Source: Coptis chinensis (lineage: Eukaryota; Streptophyta; Magnoliopsida; Ranunculales; Ranunculaceae). Taken from it: 64,000 nucleotides of DNA. The notes below the pieces were generated by a model that was given only the letters and a program-made list of their open reading frames with translations, did no database searches and was not told where the DNA came from. Of the stretch, positions 23,761 through 36,285 are shown in pieces (position 1 is the stretch's first letter; each line of letters starts with the position of its first letter). The translations under genes and the position numbers were made by a program. The stretch lies in assembly GCA_015680905.1 (NCBI GenBank), contig CM027380.1:13286001-13350000 (forward strand). Direction: 5' to 3'.

Positions 23761-23895
23761 TTAAAACCAGAAGTTCCTACTGTGGAATGTGCATAAGGCA
23801 TTGAAATTGCAAAGAACCATGAGTTTGAAGCACATGATGAGAATCCTATTACTCATGATGGGATAGAACCTATTGGTATAGAAAATGCAGATGAA

Positions 23896-25580
23896 GTGCA
23901 TGAACCACCACCTGAGCAAGCAGAAGTGCATCCTCCTGAGGCACCAGCAGATTGCACAAGGAGGTCAGACAGAGAGAGACAAGCTTCAACCAAGTATCCA
24001 CCACATACATATGTTCTACTATCGGATGGTGGAGAACCTATGTACTATCAAGAGGCTCTTGAAGGTACATACAAAGAGAAGTCGTTGAAGGTGATGCATG
24101 ATGAGATAGATTTTTTGCATAAGAATCACACTTATGAATTAGTTAAGAAACCGGAAAGAAAAAAAATTCTCAAGAATAAGTGGATCTACAAAGTCAAGCA
24201 TGAGGAAAATAATCAACACCCAAGGCACAAAGCTCGCTTTGTTGTGAAGGGATTTGGTCAAAGGAAAGGGATTGACTTTGATGAGATTTTCTCTCCTGTA
24301 GTGAAGATGACTTCTATCTGGGTGGTATTGGGTATGACTGCAAGTATGAACCTAGAGGTTGAGCAACTAGATGTTAAGACAACTTTTCTTCATAGAGACC
24401 TTGAAGAAGATGTCTACATGGACCAGCCAGAGGGGTTTGAGGTCAAAGGCAAGGAGCACCTAGTTTGCAAGCTGATAAAGAGCTTGTATAGGTTGAAGCA
24501 AGTACCGAGACAGTGGTACATAAAGTTTGATTCATTTATGGCGAAGCAAGGATGCAAGAAGTCTTCTTCCGATCATTGTGTGTTTATTCAGAAATTTCTA
24601 GACAGGGATTTCATAGTGCTCTTGTTGTATGTGGATGATATGTTGATGTTTGCCCAAACATCAACAAGATATCCAAGCTGAAGAAAGACTTGAGTAAGTC
24701 CTTTGAGATGAAGGATTTGGGTCAAGCAAAGCAGATATTTGGGATGCGGATCACTCATGACAGAAAGAGTGGGAAGTTATGGCTTTCTCAAGAAAGCTAC
24801 ATTGAGAAGGTGTTAAAGAGATTCAACATGGATCAAGCGAAGCCAGTCAGTTGTCCGCTTGGTGGCCAGTTTCGCATGACCAAAGAGATGTGTCCAAAGG
24901 GTGAGCATGAGCAGTCAGATATCCACAGTGGGCAGCTTGATGTATGCAATGGTGTCTACAAAACCGGATATTGCTTTCGGCGTTGGTGTTATAAGCCGAT
25001 TTCTGTCAAATCTGGGTAAAGAGCATTGGGAAGGTGTTAAGTGGATATTGAGATATCTCAAGGGCACTTCCAAATCGTGTTTGTGTTTTGGTGGAAGTAA
25101 GCCCTTACTTGAAGGCTACACTAATGCAGACATAGCGGGTGATGTTGACTAGATAAAGTCCACCTTCGGTTATCTGGTTACTTTTGCAGGGGAGCCGTTT
25201 CTTGGCAATCTAAGTTGCAAAAGTATGTTGCCCTCTCTACTACAGAAGCCGAGTATATTGCAGCCACTGAGTGTTGCAAAGAGATGTTATGGATGAAGAG
25301 GTTCTTCGACGAACTAAGGCTAAAGCAGAAATAGTTTGTAGTTCTATGTGATAGTCATAGCGCCATCCATTTGAGCAAGAATCTGAGTTTTCATTCTAGA
25401 TCCAAGCACATACATGTGCGTTATCATTGGATTAGAGAAGTACTCGAAGACAAGCATTTGTGTATCGAGAAGATCCATACCGACAAGAACGGGTCAGATA
25501 TGATGACCAAAGTCTTACTGAAAGGTAAGTTTGATGTTTATCGTGCTACTGCCGAAGTGGTAGTAGACTCCTCCTGTTGA
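23896..25580 (+). pseudogene. copia reverse transcriptase and RNase H (broken)
   Basis: The reverse transcriptase begins at about 24175 (NKWIYKVKHE) and carries ARFVVKGFGQ, SPVVKMTSI and the catalytic YVDDML (about 24630). Frameshifts near 24660, 24930 and 25190 and a TAG near 25150 break the frame. The RNase H part includes NADIAGD and ALSTTEAEYIA, and ends MMTKVLLKGKF near 25530. All major motifs survive in order, so decay is moderate. Family knowledge fixes the role. Loss of function is inferred from the breaks. Confidence 0.85.
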
Positions 25581-25630
25581 TTTGGTAATTGCATGGAGGT
25601 ATCCCCCTTCACTGTTCGGGAGGGGGAGAT

Positions 25631-26286
25631 TGTTGGAGTTATACCTCATATGAAGAGAAAAGGAGTTCAGTTTGCGTGGAGAAGCTTAAGCGCGCACGCG
25701 CTCCTATTGGTCTTGCTCCAGGTGCGCCCGCGCCCATGCCGTGAACAACCTCCAGTGTTTTTAGAGGCCTTGGCGCTTCGACTTTGCCTTGGCGTGCCAG
25801 CGCCAGCCTATTTTGGTCGGGGATTTCTTTTTTGCGAAACCGCGAGTTTGCAATATAAGGTTTGGGTTTTTGGCAAAACCTAACACATGCAAGACACGAA
25901 AAAGACACAACACATAGAGAGGAAACCCAATCTTGAAAGCAATCAAGATTGAGAGAGAACCTTTACATAGAAACAACCCTGTAAAGAAAGAGGAGTGATC
26001 TAGTAAGGTGAGAGACTAAAAGGAGTGATTGTAATCTTTCTTCCTACTTTATAAAAGGATTAGCTCTTATGGAAGTAGGCACCATTGGCCGAACCACGGT
26101 ATATTTTTGTGTTATGGTATGTTTTTACTGCTTTATATTATTATATGTTGTTAATAGTTGTTTAGCGAGTTGGGAATGTTAGTTTGGTTGTAGGGAATAT
26201 TTAGATTGTTATATGGAATTGTTATTGTTCAAATACAAGTTATTTGTGTAGTGGGGATCGATTGGTATCGGTGTTAAACCTCAACA
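25631..26286 (+). repeat. copia 3' LTR
   Basis: It begins TGTTGGAG and ends CCTCAACA, the TG...CA ends with a short inverted repeat expected of an LTR, and directly follows a purine tract ending GGGGGAGAT. A TATA-like TTTATAAAAGG lies near 26048. A small stem, CAATCTT paired with AAGATTG, lies at 25928-25951. No second copy exists in the window. Confidence 0.85.
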
Positions 26287-26341
26287 CTGCAGACCTCCAT
26301 TTTCTGTTCAATAGAGTGCGCAACATTTTTGTTGTCTCCAT
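26287..26341 (-). pseudogene. First coding exon of the copia-split gene
   Basis: The minus strand has ATG at 26341-26339 followed by 17 more codons (METTKMLRTLLNRKWRSA) and one base, right up to the copia LTR. A longer in-frame start exists at 26440, but the short one gives a basic, mitochondrion-like N-terminus and fits the following exon. The rest of the gene lies at 21767-21707, 17420-17334 and 16760-16698. The insertion probably destroyed the gene at this locus. Confidence 0.4.
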
Positions 26342-26441
26342 TGATGACTGGATTATGGGGAACAATGACAAACTTTGTAGTAGCTTACGTGATAATTCTG
26401 CACCGAAGTAGTCACCTAAGGCACTATAGGCTCTAAACATT

Positions 26442-27416
26442 AAAGCATGAGAGTGATGAAAAAAATGGAAACATTCGTACGTATTAGAGAGGAGAGAGAA
26501 AATATAAGGAAGGTTCTTGGAAGGGGGGGGGGGGGTTTGTTTTGGGCATGAGCTGTCTGATTAATTACCTAAAATGACCAAATTATAGTCGTTATCGAAG
26601 TTGTCAGATTAGAGAGTTGTAGGACCAAATTTTTCTTGAAAACGAAGTGACTAAAAGGTGATTGTGGTTTATGATGCTTGAGCTTGACTAAATTCCTATA
26701 CCTTTGGAGTGTCGAAATGTTAATTTGGTTGATACCCCAAGGATTCGTCGCTTTCTCTTCTGGGAAAGGTTGTTCAAAAGAGAAAACTCAACTATTGGGG
26801 GAGATAAAGGTGATGAGGATACCGTGCTCCCCACAACAAGTTAGAAAGGTGCATCCGGTTTTATCTGATCTAGATCGAGTTTAAAATTAGTTGGGTTGGG
26901 CCGGTTTGAGTGTTAAAAAGTTTGGGATGGTTTGATTTGTCATCAGTGGGCTTTAGTTAACTTTTGGGCTTAGGCCTTTGATTTGGTGCATGCGCTACTT
27001 ACGTGGAGACTGAGTAGCCATGTGTACGCATTATGTTGCCAAATCATCAAATGTGTATGCCAAATCATCAAATACATATACATACTTCACAGAATACATA
27101 GACGGTACCCATTTTAGCAATATTTCTAATCTACGGTACCCCATTTAGCAAAAATAGTAATACATTACCCATAATGTAAAATCCACTATAGTTCAGTACC
27201 CATATTAATAATTTTTTCAATTACCAATTAAATGAGAGCGGGCAGCTAGTTCGACTGTTTTGGGCAGATTCCACCTCACGTATAGATTATAGTTGCTTTG
27301 GTGATTTGTTATTGTTTGATTCAACATACAGGAGCAATCAATACAAGATTATGATTGTAGTGTTTGCTAGCTGGGATCAACAACCATCGACAGACAGTAA
27401 TTTTTTATTTTGCATT
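26442..27416. other. Intergenic stretch with a poly-G run
   Basis: A run of 13 G residues lies at 26523-26535. Short phrases (GGTACCC, CCAAATCATCAAAT) repeat near 27040-27140. No gene is seen. Confidence 0.4.
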
Positions 27417-28055
27417 GATGACAAGCTAGTATGTATCATCCCAAAAAATGGATGCTACATAGTATATATCATCCTTACTTTGGCAGATCAAAACTTCCAG
27501 TAAGAATGGTGATAACCAAGTGATAATGGTGCTCAACATGATGCTATATAGTATGTATCATCCCAAAAAAGGGATGCTACATAGTATATGTATCATCCTT
27601 ACTTTGGCAGATCAAAACTTCCAGTAAGAATGGTGAGAACCAAGTGATAATGGTGCTCAGCAGGATGCTATATAGTATGTATCATCCCAAAAAATGGATG
27701 CTACATAGTATGATTCATCCATACTTTGGCAGATCAAAACTTCCAATAAGAATGGTGAGAACCAAGTGATAATGGTGCTCAACAGGATGCGATATAATAT
27801 GTATCATCCCAAAAAATGGATACTATATAGTATGTATCATCCTTACTTTGGCAGATCAAAACTTCCAGTAAGAATGGTGAGAACCAAGTGATAACGGTGC
27901 TCAACAGGATGTTATATAATATGTATCATCCAAACAACTGTATGCTACATAGTATGTATCATGCTTACTTTGGCAGATCAAAATTTTTAGTAAGAATGGG
28001 GAGAACCAAGTGATAACGGTGTTCAACTGGATGCTACATAGTATGTATCATCCCA
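27417..28055 (+). repeat. About 121-bp tandem repeat, five to six copies
   Basis: Units start near 27417, 27538, 27664, 27785, 27907 and 28027 with GATGCTATATAGTATGTATC. Each includes CTTTGGCAGATCAAAACTTC and AGAATGGTGAGAACCAAGTG. Copies differ by a few bases, so the array is fairly young. The unit does not code. Confidence 0.85.
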
Positions 28056-28147
28056 ATAACAATATAACACAACACAAATGCAGCATAAAATTAACCAAAA
28101 TCTAGACATCTTATTTTATTCGAAATAAATAAATAGACCAATTTGTT

Positions 28148-28400
28148 TTGTTTTTTTTATTGGCAAGCCTGCTTTAAATGAGTTCAGTAACGCTTTGATG
28201 CTGGCGAGGTTTGATCCACAAACCTCTGGTATCATCACCCAAAGGTTTTACCAACTTTGCTAGTCAGGACCTCCATAAAATGAGTAGGCAAGCATATTCT
28301 TAAAGAGATCAGTAACTCAATTGTGTGTAGCGGGGTTCGAACCCCAGACCTATGGTGTTATCACCCAAAGGTTTTATCAACTAAGCTAGAAGGCACTTAC
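28148..28400 (-). mobile_element. Two-unit SINE with 16-bp target duplication
   Basis: Two tRNA-derived units of the family seen at 19256 lie head to tail on the minus strand (about 28150-28268 and 28282-28396). Each has a GGTTCGAACCCC-type B box (altered to GTTTGATCC in one) and an ACCTTTGGGTGAT-like A-box side. A poly-T run at 28150-28159 is the A tail of the minus-strand copy. The whole 253-bp block, not each unit, is flanked by the perfect 16-bp direct repeat AATAGACCAATTTGTT (28132-28147 and 28401-28416). It therefore inserted as one piece by target-primed reverse transcription. Confidence 0.85.
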
Positions 28401-28419
28401 AATAGACCAATTTGTTGCT

Positions 28420-30850
28420 CTTTATTATATTCAAAAGCTACACGGAATGTATATTGGTAAAAAGAAACATTATAACCTCATAGATTTTGGATAGATTGAA
28501 TATCTAGCTGAAATGAGTTGTTTACCTATCTGGACAAATTGTTTGAATATTTAATTCTGTTGTATAGAACTTGTCAATCAACAAAAATCTCAAAAACTGC
28601 AAAATAATCATTTTCATGAGGTGAAAATGGTAAGAAAATACGGGGGTTTCCTTCCATTCTTGATAGCACAATTTATTCCATGAGCTCTCACTTATTGATT
28701 CTTTAAATAGCCATCTTCAGCTCATAGGCTCGGGCTTTGATTAGACTCTGACCAAGATATTTATTTCCTACAAAAATAAAAACTTTCTAATTCTAATTCT
28801 GCAAGTAATATCTCTCCAATTCATAACATAGAGAAAAAAAATGGAATCAATCAATGAAAAATAAACAAAAATAAAAAAACTTGAACTTGAACCCAAAACC
28901 ATATTTGAAAATTTGAATTTTCTTTCTCATGATTTACCATTTGTAAATTGATTATTTTCCACAGCATGATAAAATGAAGATGGGAGCGAAGATCTATGGT
29001 ACAAAACAATAAAATATAAACTAAAAGAATTCTAAATTAATACAAGGATGAATGATGCATCTTCTCTAAAATTCAAAAGTTAAATTTGAACTCTTGATAT
29101 TTGCCCAATGTTCAAACTTGAATATTTAAATTGATGTTGAACTCATAAGTTTTTTATCTCCCAAATTCCTACAAAAGTTAAAAGAAAATATAAACAAAAT
29201 TCAAAAATATTAGAGTTAGTCTTGAAATTGTGCGGATTTGAGTCAACGGCTTTTGATACGGTATGGGTCGGGCGGCTTGACGGGTCGGGTTTGAGCATAT
29301 AACCTACACCCATAGCCCGACCACGTAGAAATAATGGTGGGGCAGGTCTGTTTTTGGGTCGATGCGAGTTTGGGTGGCGGGTGAAGACCGGGTGCCCTAC
29401 CGGGTGATCGGTCAATGGTTTTTTTTACACTCCTAACTGTGGGCGTTGAAAATCTATCATTAGGGAGTTAAATACAAACGCACGGTTGTGAAAGTGGATA
29501 GGGAGTTAAAACAATTATCAAGTGGCCTGTTTTAGGGGATCCCGACTCTTAAAAAAAAACACAAATATAAGTTCACGCGTTTGTATGCAAGTGTAATCGT
29601 TCGTACAAAGCAAGCAAGGGCTGCAAACCATCTCGAGATTTGCGCTAAGTGACAGCTAGTCTCTAAGAAATCCATTTTGTGAGGTTTTGCATTTCATTTC
29701 GGAAAATAAGTTGGTAAAGATGTTGAAGAGGATGAGTTGCCAAGTATATTGAGGTACTAATTGTTTTTGTTCATATAGTTTTTTTTTTGGGGTAACTCAT
29801 ATACTTAAGTTTGATGGTAACTCATTTTACAAAACATAACCATATCTTCAAAGGTGCTACTTTTTCTAAAGTTTGTATTTTTCATTCTCAATATACTTGA
29901 AAATTGTATAGTTTGAGTTTATGAGTGTTTTGTATAAGGATGATTGTGTTTTGATCTGCAGCAAATTAATATATGGTGCACAATGGTATGGCTTTGTTCA
30001 GATCCGCCCAAGCATAGAAATGTCATCTTTGTTTTGGTGACAGTAGTTAAGGTTATTCCATAAAGTTTGTGTTTTTATTTATCATGACAGTGGTCGTCTA
30101 GTCTACTTTGGTGTTAGAGTGTTTTAAGTAGAATAGGTACTAATTGGATGATATGTTCCTTTTGGTTTGATTTGAGAAGAATAAAAGAGTAGTTTTTTGT
30201 GGATTTTCAGGTAGTTATTAGTTTTGAAGAAATTTGAGCAGTAGAGGAATTGAGTGATGATAAATCTTAATTTTTTGTTTTTTTTGAAAGACAAGTAGGG
30301 AAAAATCTTAACTTTTTTAGATTAACCCATTTATTTCGATATTGGCTCCTGAAAAAAAAACACACTATAGCTTGCATCTTTATTAGTATGTATCATGATA
30401 GAGGCCATTTATTGTCAGAACAATTAGCATATAAGTTGCAATTAATGTATAAGCATATCTCCGGTGGTTTTGAGTTTACCACCAAACTAGTTAGATTAAT
30501 GCTAATGCCAAACTAATTATTATGTGGCTCATTTTGTAAAATTTTGTATGTTATGTAGCTTAATGTCAGACGGATGATACAAATTACATATCATCGTTCT
30601 GACATGAGGTTATAACGTATATAACATCCATTTTTATCAGAGAATGTTCTTGGACTCTTTATTGAGATGTTATATATTATAATGCATCCTGTCACAAGGA
30701 GGATATATAAAATGTAGCATCCATCATCTGGAAACTCGAATGTTTCTGGTACACTCCACCAGAATGCTACATGCAATGTAGCATCTTACAAGTTAGTGAA
30801 CATGATAACTATTTACACTTTATGCTTATGCTTTATTATTTGTTTGCTTA
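28420..30850. other. Long stretch, no gene supported
   Basis: Mostly AT-rich. A GC-richer block (29229-29430) has repeated GGGTCGG and CCGGGTG motifs, and its right end, TTACACTCCTA, resembles a MITE terminus, but no left partner was found. Around 30560-30790 several ATGTAGCATCC-type phrases resemble the 27417 array. Confidence 0.35.
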
Positions 30851-30851
30851 G

Positions 30852-30929
30852 GTGCTGTATATGCATACTTTGTTGCGTGCTCTTGGTGATGTTAATTACA
30901 CAATGGGAAGTTCTATGACAGGCCAATGG
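30852..30929 (+). pseudogene. Isolated exon-like segment
   Basis: Between TTGCTTAG and GTAAAA, 26 codons stay open in phase 0 and include MHTLLRALGDVNYTMGSS. Splice borders and composition fit an exon, but no partner exons or family could be found. Confidence 0.25.
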
Positions 30930-33900
30930 GTAAAACGTTTAATTTAAGATTTATTAGAGATCTTTATAATTTCCACTTATTTAAGAACTTTCCTGAGTAT
31001 TGAGACTAATCATATAAGGTTGAAGTGAATGAAATTGGTCTGCCACTCCAAATTGCCCAAAGGATTACATTTTAAGAGAAAGTAACTGAACGAAATAAGT
31101 TTCACCTACAAGAGTTGGTCAACAAGAAGTAAGAACCATCGAAACCTGAAAGCACCATTGCATGACTAGTGAAATTATAGTCAGTGACATTATGTCTACA
31201 GACTATAATTGATAATTTGATACTTTCATATATTTGAATTTTCTTTCATTTGTATTATTATTATTTTTATTTTATGTGCCTATTCTTTTTTCTACTCTTA
31301 TAAAAAAAAATCAAACTCCTTATCTATCATATTCTTTATCATCGGTTTTTACCATTTCTTTTACATATCATACGTTTTAAACCCGTTTTACCGTTTTAAA
31401 TCCGTTTTTTATGCCCCACGTTTTTTTACGTTTTTTCCCATTTTTTTCCAAGACGTTCCGTTTAAAACACGAACTAAGTTTTTTTCAAATACGCCGTTTT
31501 AAACCCGTACCGTACTTGGTGACAATGGTCTAGGTAACTGAAGCCTAAATTTGACTCAAACTATGTCAAAAGTGAACTCAAAATCAGACCAGTGCAGCTT
31601 CCTATGGTAGACTACAACACGTGTGTTCAACCTTCTAACAATCATACAAGTAGAATGAACGTCCAAAGACGTAAAGAAAGCAAGAAAAGATCAAACCATT
31701 CCATGGTAGTGATAAGATTACAATAAATGTGTAAGAGGTGCACGAAATTGAGTTGGAACAGTCAATCTTTCAAAACACAACTCCTAGCTCAGTTATCCAA
31801 ATACAGTGAAACTGGAACCGTTAGAAACTAGACACAGAGAACTAACTTTTCTACCTAGGTCAATGAAACCTAACTCCAACTCTAACTACGACAAAATCTA
31901 GCGCGAAGTCAGTCCAGCACATCTTCCCTGGGCAGACTGGCACAAGTATTCTTAAACCTCTAGTCTACAATATGGAAGCAATGACTAAACATAGTAGAAT
32001 TTCTACTTATCTGTTGTTTGAACTACCAACTTAGTGAATTTATTAAAAACCATACAAGAGATTGTTAGGATATTACCACCATCAAGACTGAACTTCGACA
32101 ATTTCACCCACCACCACTAAAGTGCACTTATTTGGATTCATTGTCACACGTAGTGGTACTTTGACTTACCTTGTATCTTGTATGCATATATATACTGTGG
32201 AGATTGGAATCACATGACTTGGTGTCGTCCTTTTCCCACCAAGCTAGCTTAAGGTCCTGATCTCCTTTTGATTCACCAAGCTAGAAAGTATAATGATCAA
32301 TTAAAAGAAATGCCACTCCAAAACTAAAGCAATGATATCCGTCCCTTTTTCTTTCCTCAATTGAATATTGAAATCTCCACACCATCAAACATATCAATTA
32401 AATGTTCAAATTCAATCTTTTTAACCACCTTGAACGATCCATATACCCAACCCTTAAACTAGTGAGAAACCATCTTTTATCAGCACTAAAATAAGGAGAA
32501 TTAGAGTTCTCTTTTTTCGTCTTTCTGTACAAGCTTAGCTTCCTCCATATCTCGTTTCTTGTTGTTTCATTTTCTAGTCGTCCTTATCTCTTTTCTTTTT
32601 CCTACCTCTAACAATATATGGCTTTTAAGCTCCCTTACCAAAGTGCTACTTACCTGATTCCATTCCAGCTCCTCTTTCTATTAGTAACTAGCAGGAGACG
32701 TTGAGTTCATGGTTGTAGCCTTCCAAGCTTATAATGGTGATAATTCATTTTAGGTCAGGTGAAGAGGCGTCCCTTTTCTCACTTTTAGCTAATTTATATG
32801 ATAAGCTCTTGTGCCTTTCCGAAGGAGGTGCCCCCACAAATAACTAAGATGAGCCAAAGCAATAAAGTGGTGAACCGCACCAACTCTTAATTAAACTCAA
32901 GTAGGAGGTGTTTACATGCTGTACTCAGCAACCATGCAATGGAATGTAGACTAATGACCAACTCTTCATATTCTTTGTCACAGTCAACCACTCAACCGTT
33001 ACCTACAACTAATAATACTCTAAATACATATGCATATGATTTAACTAATTATATTGGTATATAGTGCTCCCAAGTTCATATATAGTAAATTGCACCCATG
33101 AAATTAACCAAAATTGTTAAATTAAATCCTATTAATTGTTATAAAACTAGATGAATTGGTAATTGGTAGTACTGCCATAGTATATATATGTGTTTAATGA
33201 AACAATTGACTCGCTCTCAATCTAGTAAATAATATCAAGGACACAAATTCACTAACCAATACTCAAAATTAAATCATTTTAAGGACCAAGCTCACAATAA
33301 CACTGACTCCACTAGCATCACTTAATATGGTACGTTAAATTTACCGAAATATCATTGTGTAAAAATTCAAGGTATTACATATTCATTCTAAAACCATCAT
33401 TTATGGTCACTACAACACTTGTTATAAAACAAGAAAAGACAGGACTTCAGACGTACTCATGATCAAATCAGGCAAACAATACATAAGACATGATAAAACA
33501 AAGGACAACATGGATTATTCAATGAAAGAACTCTGCAATATGCATATGGTCATTTAGAAACATATAGAATTATCCATCCCTGCATTCATATATCAACTTG
33601 AAAGCATTTGCACCCTCCCCAGTGTTGAAAACAGTTGAGCCTATTTCTAGAACATGGAATATGTGAGCAATATAAAGCTATCAAATTACTGCTTCCTAGT
33701 TCTATCACGCACATTTCTTGCAACATAGTTTATAAAAGCTTCAACCAAAGCATACAACAAAGAATACACCGTACTGATACAACATTAATAGTAACCACAA
33801 GCAATACAAAAAATAGTATTGACATACATGAAAGCAAAGTATGGCAACATAAAGAGAAAACATACACTACTTTGCAACTCCAAATCACAAAAGACCAACA

Positions 33901-35380
33901 TGCACTTGATTCTCCACGTCTCAAAAGAAAATTAATTTTTTTTTTCATTTGAAATTACTGTCTAAAATCCTAAAACAATCCTGTCCATAAATTATAAAAC
34001 TCGGTTGGATATTTCAGAATACAAATTTTAACCCAAACGAATCAATTTTGTAAAAAGTTTTCAATTTTATGAAATTTTTGGACATCATCTACCTCGTGCT
34101 ATCAAAACCATCACCAACAACAAAAAAAAAACAAACCTTGTCGGTAAAATTAACCAGTTTGTTCTTCCCCAACATTCTCCTCGAGATGGTTGAGTCGGAA
34201 CAGAACCCAAAACGAATCCAATAGGACTGGTTAGGTCTTGAAAGTGCAAGACAAATCGGATTCAAAAGAAAACTACTTTAGACCAAAAATTGTGTAATCA
34301 GAAAAGTCTAACACGGACAACAATAATAAATGAAATTATTTTCATAACCCAAGCCAAACGAGAGATGGGGAAAAAACGCACCTGTGAGGAAGTGAGATGA
34401 GCTAAAGAAGTGAGGGAGTAAGTTGAGACAACCGCTCTTCTCTTCGAGTCTGTGTGGTGGTGTTCAGAAAGAGAGGGGGGAAGAAAACCCGAAGAGAGAG
34501 AGAGAGAGAGAGAGAAAGAGAAAGAGAAAGATGGTTACTGGGGTTTTTTTTTTCCTGATAAAAAAAGGATTTTGAATTAACAATAAAGATGGTTATCGTA
34601 ATTCTAGGTAGAATATTTCGTTGTCTAACTTTTCATTTTGCGCTCCTTACTTTTCATTTCGTGCTCCTTTACTTTTCAAGAGATCTAACGGATATAAAAG
34701 CACCGGTCAATATCTACAGTTCATAGAGAAAGAAACATGACCGTGGCCAAAAACCAAAACCTAAACTGAAAACACACGGATATTGCCCACAGCTCCCAAA
34801 GGTTGTACTGTTGTAGTAGTGCCCATCTCAGAGTTTAATTAGTACAACCTTGGTGTTGACTTTTGCGTAGATGCCTTCTTTGAATTCTGAATCTCATGGT
34901 ATAAAATATGTAAAATGTGGAGATTAGCTAAGCTGTATTTCTCTGGAGATGGAGATGCTCTCAAATGTCAAATCAAATACAATAACTCACATTACATACA
35001 CAGAACTGGTGTTGCTGTTAACAATCAATAGTCACGCCTCAACAATCACTTGTAAATAGAAGAATCATAACTACTTAGCTTAATTTTGATCCCTGCCTAT
35101 TAGGTGAGTAGGCAACTTTTACCACTTTTGAAGCCGCGACTATATATGTTTTACCCAAACACCTCAATTACATTCAACATTACACTCATTCAAATAAACT
35201 GGTCAATTGTTGTAATCTTAATTTCATTCTACTTTACTAAGCTTACTGGCTTAGCAATTACAATACTTGAAACTATTGATAAGCACACTATCTCCTATTA
35301 GTTGCATTTGTTACAGGGAGTGACTCTTAAGACAGATCGGGGGGGAAAAGTAACTCTAGAGGACATATTTTTTTAATCAC
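30930..35380. other. Long stretch, no gene supported
   Basis: No convincing coding sequence. Around 31370-31510 the phrase CGTTTTAAACCCGT recurs in diverged form. A GA microsatellite lies at 34490-34532, beside a purine-rich stretch that could be a leader of a lost minus-strand gene. A CACTACAACACTTG phrase at 33412 looks like a CACTA start but has no partner. Confidence 0.4.
34490..34532 (+). repeat. GA microsatellite
   Basis: About twelve GA units followed by GAAAGA units. Such runs are common in plant 5' leader regions, but no coding exon follows here. Confidence 0.85.
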
Positions 35381-35706
35381 TCACAAGGACCAGGTAGATG
35401 AAAGGTCAAGTATCTATTGACAGGAAATTAAAAACGGCTCGGGTAGATGAAAGGTCAAATGTACCCCTGGTACGAAATAATAAACGGCCCGGCCCAATCG
35501 AAATGACCCAGTGTATAACAATCACTATTTATACCTTACATTAGCTATGGACACTAATTGTTCATATCTATTTGGAGTATAAACAATCATTGTTCATACC
35601 TTAACATAATGTATGATTAATAAAAATACTTATTGGAGTATGAACAATCACTGTTTATACCTCAACAATAGCTATAAACAATCATTATTCATACATTGCA
35701 TATTAG

Positions 35707-35869
35707 CTATTTGGGGTAGTTCATTGTTCATACATCAACATGAGCTATGAACAATCATTATTCATACCTATTTGGGGTATGAACAATCAATGTTCATACC
35801 CCAAATAGGTATGAATAATGATTGTTCATAGCTCATGTTGATGTATGAACAATGAACTACCCCAAATAG
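35707..35869. repeat. Perfect inverted repeat, 79-bp arms
   Basis: Arms 35707-35785 and 35791-35869 are exact reverse complements around a 5-base loop (ATCAA). Each arm contains smaller palindromes, so the segment could form a long, branched hairpin. Perfect identity implies very recent origin by inversion or template switching, or an assembly or library artefact. Confidence 0.9.
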
Positions 35870-35967
35870 GTATGAACATTGATTGTTCATACCTTAATAT
35901 AATGTATGATTAATAAGAACACTTATTAGAGTATGAACAATTATTGTTTATACCTCAACATGAGCTA

Positions 35968-36285
35968 AGGGCTGGAAATAGAGCGGATTCGGGTCGGATT
36001 TTCACTCAAAACTCTTTACCATATTTGGATCCATCCGGATTCGGGTCGGATTTTGGATATCCATATCCATTAAAAAACAACAAAAAATACACTATTTTAA
36101 TGATTTTCATATATAAATGTAAGATATAAATTAATTGTTAAGCATCAAAATATAAATCTTGTTAAAATGATTCGGGTTTTCTGATATTCTGGTTGGTTTC
36201 TAGTCACAAATATAGAAACCATATCCGTTAAAATTGATTCGGATATGGTCGGATTCGGGTCGCATCCCGTACCATTTCTAGCCCT
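35968..36285. mobile_element. MITE with TA target duplication (Tc1/mariner-like)
   Basis: The ends are AGGGCTGGAAATAG and, in reverse complement, AGGGCTAGAAATGG. TA flanks both sides (35966-35967 and 36286-36287). The array unit elsewhere reads GAGCTATGAAC without interruption, so the empty site is known and the TA duplication is clear. CGGATTCGGGTCGGATT-type repeats lie inside near both ends. No coding capacity. Confidence 0.75.

Larger units (their letters stand above)
21790..26286 (+). mobile_element. Decayed Ty1/copia retrotransposon, 5'-truncated
   Basis: The order gag, protease, integrase, reverse transcriptase, RNase H is that of Ty1/copia elements. A purine-rich tract (about 25618-25630) and a single 3' LTR (25631-26286) follow. 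There is no 5' LTR or primer-binding site: the element starts inside gag near 21790, the exact point being uncertain. Many stops and frameshifts break the polyprotein. It lies antisense to a split host gene, with exon sequence directly at both borders. Without the 5' LTR the usual 5-bp target duplication cannot be checked. Confidence 0.9.

Noticed and set aside
29229-29430. A further hAT MITE (right end resembles TAGGAGTGT inverted)
   Set aside because: No left terminus or 8-bp duplication could be found.
33412-34820. CACTACAACACTTG at 33412 and GTTGTAGTAGTG near 34811 as ends of another CACTA element
   Set aside because: The ends do not match beyond the first few bases, and no matching 3-bp duplication was found.
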